This document shows, one piece after another, positions 1 to 4,972 of a DNA stretch of 7,015 bases. A model generated the notes under the pieces. That model made no database searches, was not told where the DNA came from, and worked only from the letters and a program-made list of their open reading frames with translations. Position 1 is the first letter of the stretch. Each line of letters opens with the position of its first letter. Position numbers and translations under genes: made by a program. Source of the stretch: Planctomycetota bacterium (GTDB taxonomy: Bacteria; Planctomycetota; Planctomycetia; Pirellulales; Pirellulaceae); contig JAJSAJ010000233.1 in assembly GCA_024274855.1 (NCBI GenBank), positions 1 through 7,015 on the forward strand, given 5' to 3'.

Positions 1-480
1 GAGTCTACCACACAGGCACGACGATCGTCGAGGGCAGGCACTGCGCGGTTGTCTTGTCCGGCAGTCGGCGTTCACCCGATAAGCACCAGAGTGCCAATGA
101 GAACGCGCTGCTGCAACCAATGTCTGGTCGCATGTCGTGAGCGATCTGATCTCCGCACCCAGACGACGCTTCAGAAAGGTCAGCGAGTTCCGCTCGTGGA
201 CAAAGACGTGCGATTCCGGGCCAGCGGACGCTCGTATTTTCGTAGCCGTTCACGGGGTCTTCGTCTGCCATCGCGTTTGCACCGGAGTTTTCCCCGGTTT
301 TCCGCACGCCCGATTTATCATTAGTCATTTGGCATTACTCATTTATCATCGAGAGAGGCAGCGCAGCGGGGTCATACTCTTTCCACTGAAAAATGATAAA
401 TGACAAGTGACAAATGATAGATAAATGCCCCTCCACGCAATTTCGCCGTGAACGGTTACGTATTTTCTTTCTCGAGTGCT
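1..480. other. Left-edge region with no recognisable gene
   Basis: No reading frame here gives a protein I recognise. Plus frame 1 is open from the left edge to a TAG at 322-324, but its product is an arginine-rich string with no domain, and its stop lies inside a 7-bp repeat. On the minus strand a frame from 328 to 5 also starts inside the repeats. Fragments that look slightly protein-like occur in three different minus-strand frames, so a decayed gene is possible but unproven. The clear structure is the pair of heptamer arrays at 313-422. Confidence 0.5.
313..422. repeat. Two opposed arrays of degenerate 7-bp repeats
   Basis: The left array (313-347) is five consecutive heptamers: ATTTATC, ATTAGTC, ATTTGGC, ATTACTC, ATTTATC. 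The right array (395-422) is four heptamers of the reverse-complement type: GATAAAT, GACAAGT, GACAAAT, GATAGAT. A 47-bp non-repeat spacer separates them. The arrays are roughly reverse complements, so a single strand could fold into a long imperfect hairpin. They lie 59 bp past the PheA stop codon, which would suit a transcription end or an intergenic repeat element. There is no T-run typical of a rho-independent terminator. I recall similar heptamer strings in intergenic DNA of other bacteria but cannot verify a family name. Confidence 0.75.
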
Positions 481-1599
481 CTATTGACCAGGTTCGCCAA
501 TTGGGTAGGAGCCAAGGACGTTGCAACGAACCGTTTTTTCGGCTAGTGCGGCGAGAGCGCGCTGAACATACTGATCGTCCTGGTGTCCCTCAAAAGCGAC
601 GAAAAACACATACTTATTGTCCATTCCAGGCATTGGGAACGATTCGATCCACGTCAGATTCAGTCGATGGATTTTGAATACCATCATGGCGTCCGCCAGT
701 GCGCCCGGCTGATGGGATACTTCGAACATCAGTGATGTTCTGTCTCGGCCGGTCCGAGGTGCCAGTTGTTCACCGATAACGGCGAATCGTGTTGTGTTGT
801 CGGGATTGTCTTCGATATCGGGCGTGATCACGTCCAGTCCGTATTGGATTCCTGCTTCACGACTTGCAATCGCGGCGGCATTCGGTTTTTCCGCAGCCAA
901 GCGTGCTGCGGTTGTCGTACTGGGCGTTTCGATGGTCCGAGCCTCCGGCAAATGTCGCGCCAGCCAGTTTCGGCATTGTGAAAGGGCCTGAGGCTTGCTG
1001 TACACCTCGTCCACCTCGCTTCGGCCACACTTGGCCAGCAAGTGGTGGTGGATTCTCAACTGAACTTCGCCACAAACGTGGACCGGCATGCGAGCGAACA
1101 TGTCAAGCGTGTCGGCAACGCGACCGTCGGTCGAATTCTCAATAGGAACCAAGCCGAATTCAGCTTGTGACCGGCCGAGAGCTTCGAAGACGGCGGCAAT
1201 CGTCGCCACCGGCACGAACTCGACCTGGCTTCCAAACTGCTTGACCACCGCCAAGTGACTGTAGCTGTATGCCGGGCCAAGATAGACGACACGCGTTGGC
1301 GCAAGCAGCGCACGGATGCCGCTGTAAAGCTCACGGAAAATGCATCGCACGGTCTGCGCATCGAGCGGTCCGGGATTCGTGCGTACGGCCTGTTCAATCG
1401 CGTAGTCGTCTGCCGGAAAATCGGCGATCAACGATGGCCGCTGCGAAATCATCCGAACCAGACTGTGTGCCGTATCAGCTCGCCGACTAATTAACGTGAG
1501 CAGCTCTTGATCCAGTTGCCGCATGCGCTCGCGAAGTTGCTCCGGGGTTTCGTCGGCCGGGCCTTGGTGTGTCGTGGTTTTCTTGGCCATCTGATTCAT
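481..1599 (-). CDS. pheA: Chorismate mutase-prephenate dehydratase (P-protein) with ACT domain
   Basis: This cytoplasmic enzyme makes phenylpyruvate from prephenate in phenylalanine biosynthesis; family members also convert chorismate to prephenate. The 372-residue product has three parts in the usual order. Residues about 20-100 form an AroQ-type mutase helical domain (LRERMRQLDQELL; NPGPL at 75-79). Residues about 104-276 form the dehydratase domain, with LGP at 107-109, VPIENS at 151-156 and the catalytic TRF at 270-272. Residues about 287-365 form an ACT domain with PGALA at 298-302 and IESFP at 318-322. The start is firm because an in-frame TAG directly precedes the ATG; Met4 is the only near alternative. 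No clear Shine-Dalgarno is seen. Oddities: residues matching E. coli Lys39, Arg51 and Gln88 of the mutase site are absent, the usual GPxGT(F/Y)S reads GPAYSYS, and the effector motif ESRP reads ESFP. The dehydratase call is very secure; mutase activity is doubtful. Confidence 0.95.
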   Translation of the reverse strand: MNQMAKKTTTHQGPADETPEQLRERMRQLDQELLTLISRRADTAHSLVRMISQRPSLIADFPADDYAIEQAVRTNPGPLDAQTVRCIFRELYSGIRALLAPTRVVYLGPAYSYSHLAVVKQFGSQVEFVPVATIAAVFEALGRSQAEFGLVPIENSTDGRVADTLDMFARMPVHVCGEVQLRIHHHLLAKCGRSEVDEVYSKPQALSQCRNWLARHLPEARTIETPSTTTAARLAAEKPNAAAIASREAGIQYGLDVITPDIEDNPDNTTRFAVIGEQLAPRTGRDRTSLMFEVSHQPGALADAMMVFKIHRLNLTWIESFPMPGMDNKYVFFVAFEGHQDDQYVQRALAALAEKTVRCNVLGSYPIGEPGQ

Positions 1600-1759
1600 C
1601 TATAATTCGGATTGAAAAAAGCCTTGCATCGTTGTCCGTCAGCCGATGTTGGCTGCTCGTCGTAAGCACTTTGGATTTGGTTGCGGCCTCGCCGCTCTGG
1701 GGTTCATGTCGATCATCCACGAATCCAACGGGCAAGTTTGCCGCAATGAAGCCCTCGGA

Positions 1760-1781
1760 TTCGTGAGCTTTTCGTGAGCTT
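1760..1781. repeat. Tandem duplication of an 11-bp unit
   Basis: Two perfect head-to-tail copies of TTCGTGAGCTT lie in the pheA-dnaK spacer. This is probably a replication-slippage duplication; no function is apparent. Confidence 0.85.
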
Positions 1782-1911
1782 AATGGGATAGCGACCCATG
1801 TCATGTTATCAAAGACCTGCCTGGCTGGAATCCCGGGCGTCGGTGCCATTATGGCAGCATGGTTGCGGATCTCACGCTCTGTCACCGGGGTGCGGACATG
1901 GCTGGTTTCTG

Positions 1912-1936
1912 TAACACGTTGCGTTGACGCATGTTA
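1912..1936. promoter_or_regulatory. Imperfect inverted repeat upstream of the sigma-54 promoter
   Basis: The arms are TAACA-N4-GCGT and ACGC-N1-TGTTA around a 2-bp centre. The element ends about 28 bp before the -24 box. Sigma-54 promoters need an upstream-bound AAA+ activator, and inverted repeats are typical activator sites, although usually about 80-150 bp upstream of transcription start. This one would lie at roughly -78 to -54. The asymmetric arms make it only a candidate. Confidence 0.25.
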
Positions 1937-1964
1937 TGTCGATTGGTTGATGTCCTGCGCCGAG

Positions 1965-1980
1965 TGGCACGATCTTTGCA
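1965..1980 (+). promoter_or_regulatory. Sigma-54 (RpoN) -24/-12 promoter for dnaK
   Basis: The sequence TGGCACGATCTTTGCA matches the sigma-54 consensus TGGCACG-N4-TTGCW at every defined position. The invariant GG (1966-1967) and GC (1978-1979) are separated by the required 10 bp. It points towards dnaK. Transcription would start near 1990, giving a leader of about 214 nt before the ATG at 2204. Sigma-54 promoters are silent without an AAA+ enhancer-binding protein, so dnaK here would be switched on by a specific signal. No housekeeping -35/-10 pair as good as this was seen in the spacer, but a second promoter cannot be excluded. Confidence 0.75.
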
Positions 1981-2190
1981 AGAGAGAAGCTGAATCGAGC
2001 ATGTGCTGCCTGGATGGGCTGTCGGTGTGCGCTGCGGCAGGTCATCGCGATGGTTGTCGCAGCATGGTCACGATGCTTAGGAGAGTACAGTCGACGTTTG
2101 GGCAACACAGATGTCGAGGGTTGGCTATCTGCCGAATTGAGCCAAGCTCATGAAGACAGAGGCGCGAAGAGTTTACCGCGGGACAATAGC

Positions 2191-2194
2191 GAGG
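2191..2194 (+). promoter_or_regulatory. Ribosome binding site that sets the dnaK start
   Basis: GAGG (within GAGGAA) sits 9 nt before the ATG at 2204. The upstream in-frame ATG at 2150 would add 18 residues that DnaK proteins do not have and shows no comparable site, so 2204 is preferred. Confidence 0.65.
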
Positions 2195-2203
2195 AATCGA
2201 GTC

Positions 2204-3016
<813 letters not shown>

Positions 3017-3148
3017 AAGGCAAAAAAAGAGCTTAGCTCGGTTCCCCAAACCGATATCAATCTGCCGTTTATCACTGCGGATGCGAGCGGCCCCAAACAC
3101 CTTCAAGTTACGATTTCTCGCTCAAAGTTCGAGGCGCTCGTCGATCCC

Positions 3149-4135
3149 TTGATCGATCGATGTCGTGGCCCGGTCCTACGGGCGCTGGAGGACGCCAGGC
3201 TGAGTCCCAGCGATATTGATGAAATCGTTCTGGTTGGCGGTTCCACTCGCGTGCCTAAAGTTCGGCAGATGGTCAAGGATATCTTTGGCAAGGATCCCCA
3301 CCAGGGCGTCAATCCTGACGAGGTGGTTGCGATCGGTGCCGCTATTCAAGGAAGCGTTCTCTCTGGCGAACGCCGTGACGTATTGCTGCTGGACGTGACT
3401 CCGTTGACTTTGGGAATTGAGACCGAGGGAGGGGTTATGACTCCGCTGGTTGATCGGAATACGACGATTCCGGCAGAAAAGAAGAGTACTTTCAGTACTG
3501 CATCCGATAACCAGCCGGCCGTGACGATCCGTGTTTTTCAAGGCGAACGTAAGTTGGCAAGCGATAATCGTCTGTTGGGCGAGTTCAATTTGGAGGGGAT
3601 TCCGCCGGCACCGCGCGGTGTGCCTCAAATTGAAGTGGCTTTCGACATTGATCAGAATGGAATCCTAAACGTGTCGGCTCGTGATGTTGGCACCAATAAA
3701 GAGGCGACAATTCGGATTGAACAATCGTCCGGGCTCTCCGAAACGGAAATCGACGCGATGCGAAAAGACGCGGATGAGCATGCCGACGAAGATCGCAAAC
3801 GTTTGGAGTTGATCGAAATTCGGAATCAGGCCGACCAGATGTGCTATCAGGTGGAGAAGCAGATCAAGGAGAATGTGGACAAGTTGACCTACGCGGATCG
3901 TAAGCCGATGGAACAGGCGATCGAACATGTTCGTGAGGTTGCAAAAAGCGATGATCTTCCGAGTATTCGATCCGCGGTTAACGAGTTGGAACAGGCATCC
4001 CATGCGTTTAGCAAGACGCTGTACGAGAAAGCGCAGGCCGAATCGAGTGCCAGTGCCGAGGGTGGCTCGGCACAAGATGCTGGAAAGTCCGATGACGACG
4101 CGATTGATGCCGAGTTTGAGGTGAAAGACGAATAG
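3149..4135 (+). CDS. dnaK: DnaK C-terminal fragment after the stop
   Basis: This is the same frame as the N-terminal fragment. The open frame resumes at 3017, but the first usual bacterial start is the TTG at 3149, giving 328 residues from LIDRCRGPVL to the acidic tail. It contains Hsp70 signature 3, the linker, the substrate-binding beta domain and the lid. Conserved DnaK sequence in 3017-3148 lies upstream of this start and there is no evident ribosome binding site. It is therefore the rest of one interrupted gene, not an independent gene. Confidence 0.55.
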   Translation: MIDRCRGPVLRALEDARLSPSDIDEIVLVGGSTRVPKVRQMVKDIFGKDPHQGVNPDEVVAIGAAIQGSVLSGERRDVLLLDVTPLTLGIETEGGVMTPLVDRNTTIPAEKKSTFSTASDNQPAVTIRVFQGERKLASDNRLLGEFNLEGIPPAPRGVPQIEVAFDIDQNGILNVSARDVGTNKEATIRIEQSSGLSETEIDAMRKDADEHADEDRKRLELIEIRNQADQMCYQVEKQIKENVDKLTYADRKPMEQAIEHVREVAKSDDLPSIRSAVNELEQASHAFSKTLYEKAQAESSASAEGGSAQDAGKSDDDAIDAEFEVKDE

Positions 4136-4160
4136 CGCGAAGGGGCCGCACGCCGCAAAG

Positions 4161-4183
4161 GGGGCGACATGCCTTCTGTCCCC
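4161..4183 (+). terminator. Possible weak hairpin after dnaK
   Basis: GGGG-CG-ACA and TGT-CCCC can pair around a 6-nt loop (4171-4176) with a 2-nt bulge, 25 bp beyond the dnaK stop. There is no following T-run, so it is not a standard intrinsic terminator. The surrounding 4136-4377 is GC-rich and shows no gene. Confidence 0.2.
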
Positions 4184-4212
4184 TGGACTGGCGAAATCTG
4201 GACTGGCGAAAT
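4183..4212. repeat. Two tandem copies of a 15-bp unit
   Basis: The unit CTGGACTGGCGAAAT is duplicated perfectly, followed by CTGG, the start of a third copy. It lies in the spacer between dnaK and the small minus-strand gene. No function is evident. Confidence 0.85.
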
Positions 4213-4377
4213 CTGGTTTCCCGGACAAACCTGGTGCCAACGGGTGCCTGCCAGCGGGTCCGAGCGGCAGCTCGAATCTGGCCGGCCGCCCGGCTGTCGG
4301 TCGCCTTTTCGTGGCGAAGCTTGCAGCTGTGGCGAACCGGGGCGATTGTTTTTCCCGGATCAAATCTTTCCCGGGGT

Positions 4378-4563
4378 TTAGCGATCCGAGTAGCCCCATT
4401 GGCTCAGAATCTGCTCGGCACCGGGTGTCAGTTTTCGAACTTTCTCGGCAATAATCGGTTTTTCCGATGTCTTGGCCGATTCCAGCTTTCGCTTGAATTG
4501 AACTAGTTTTTCCCGGCGATGACGGCGTCTCTTAATCTCTTTTCTGCGTTCGCTGCAAGCCAC
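4378..4563 (-). CDS. Small basic protein, planctomycete type (possibly DUF6800-like)
   Basis: The product is 61 residues, starting at GTG (4563-4561) and ending with TAA (4380-4378). It opens with a very basic stretch (RRKEIKRRRHRREK, residues 6-19), then an amphipathic helical part, then KVRKLTPGAEQILSQWG near the end. No signal peptide, membrane segment or cysteine cluster is seen. The start is fixed by AGGAG 10 nt upstream. An in-frame ATG at 4635 would add 24 residues of unremarkable composition and lacks such a site. The pattern of basic N-terminus, heptad-like helix and LTPGAE motif resembles tiny conserved proteins I remember from Planctomycetes, perhaps labelled DUF6800; I cannot confirm the label. 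The basic face suggests nucleic-acid or ribosome binding, which is inference only. It is divergent from rpsA and convergent with dnaK. Confidence 0.75.
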   Translation of the reverse strand: MACSERRKEIKRRRHRREKLVQFKRKLESAKTSEKPIIAEKVRKLTPGAEQILSQWGYSDR

Positions 4564-4573
4564 TGGATTCGCT

Positions 4574-4578
4574 CTCCT
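4574..4578 (-). promoter_or_regulatory. Strong Shine-Dalgarno for the small basic protein
   Basis: Read on the minus strand, AGGAG (within CAGGAGAG) precedes GTG by 10 nt. It is the best ribosome binding site in the window and decides the GTG start over the upstream ATG at 4635. Confidence 0.75.
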
Positions 4579-4706
4579 GTTTTCAGAACAGTCTGATTGT
4601 GTGGTTGGTACGGCCGGGCCTCGGGCAATCGGCATTCAACATCGGCAGCCGCTACTGCACCTCGGAGGAAACTCGTTTCTCGCTTGGCCGACACCTCGAC
4701 ATATTT

Positions 4707-4750
4707 AGCATGATATGCTGGCCGCGTCAACGCGATGGCACCTCGGGTGT
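4707..4750. promoter_or_regulatory. Cluster of three adjacent short palindromes
   Basis: Three inverted repeats follow each other within 44 bp: AGCAT-GAT-ATGCT (4707-4719), CGCGT-CA-ACGCG (4723-4734) and CACC-TCG-GGTG (4739-4749). Loops of 2-3 nt are short for RNA hairpins, which favours protein-binding sites in DNA. The position, between two divergent genes and 220-270 bp before rpsA, fits an operator region. The function is not known. Confidence 0.35.
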
Positions 4751-4972
4751 GCGGTTGTTCTATGTGGGGGCATCTGATAGACTTGCGCGATTCCAACAAG
4801 ACTCCTGGTATTGACCTCCATGGTGGCGGTCTGGTCGCGTTTGGACAACCCCCATTCGTCCTGTTTCTCGGTGAATATTCGGCCGGTTCGAGCTTTCTGT
4901 CCTGTCCGGCGTCGATTGATTCCCGTGAACAATTGGGCCCGCCCGCAGGTGGCGAGCATTATTGAGTGTGCA

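Larger units (their letters stand above)
1600..2203. other. Divergent intergenic region between pheA and dnaK
   Basis: This 604-bp stretch separates the divergent pheA and dnaK genes. Open frames exist on both strands. One is a cysteine-rich 116-codon frame at 1803-2153 on the plus strand and another runs 1885-1487 on the minus strand. Neither resembles a protein family, and the second overlaps pheA antisense. The recognisable content is regulatory: a sigma-54 promoter at 1965-1980, an imperfect inverted repeat just upstream of it, and an 11-bp tandem duplication at 1760-1781. I found no CIRCE-type inverted repeat (TTAGCACTC-N9-GAGTGCTAA), so HrcA control is not indicated. Confidence 0.7.
4564..4972. 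other. Divergent spacer between the small gene and rpsA
   Basis: These 409 bp lie between two divergent genes and must carry the promoters for both. Open frames on either strand give no recognisable protein. I could not find a convincing -35/-10 pair for rpsA: a TTGACC at 4811-4816 has no matching -10 at normal distance. The notable structure is the palindrome cluster at 4707-4750. A CTGTT-N5-AACAG inverted repeat at 4577-4591 overlaps the ribosome binding site of the small gene. Confidence 0.6.

Noticed and set aside
335..526. Minus-strand 63-codon frame overlapping the heptamer arrays and the end of pheA
   Set aside because: Its HLSIICHLSFII-like stretch is just the 7-bp repeat translated; such peptides are artefacts of the repeat.
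1803..2153. Plus-strand 116-codon cysteine-rich frame whose stop overlaps an ATG of the dnaK frame
   Set aside because: No family resemblance and no good ribosome binding site; the sigma-54 promoter lies inside it, and the true dnaK start is 2204, not the overlapping ATG at 2150.
4340..4377. Intrinsic terminator after the small minus-strand gene
   Set aside because: CCCGG and CCGGG can pair across 12 nt, but on the minus strand they are followed by A residues, not the T-run needed.
4577..4591. CTGTT-N5-AACAG as a LexA (SOS) box
   Set aside because: The outer CTGT and ACAG are separated by 7 bp, not the 8 bp of the E. coli type, and LexA sites in this lineage are not known to me.
4736..4752. 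TGGCAC-containing second sigma-54 candidate before rpsA
   Set aside because: The -24 part matches, but at the required 10-bp spacing the -12 element reads GT instead of GC.
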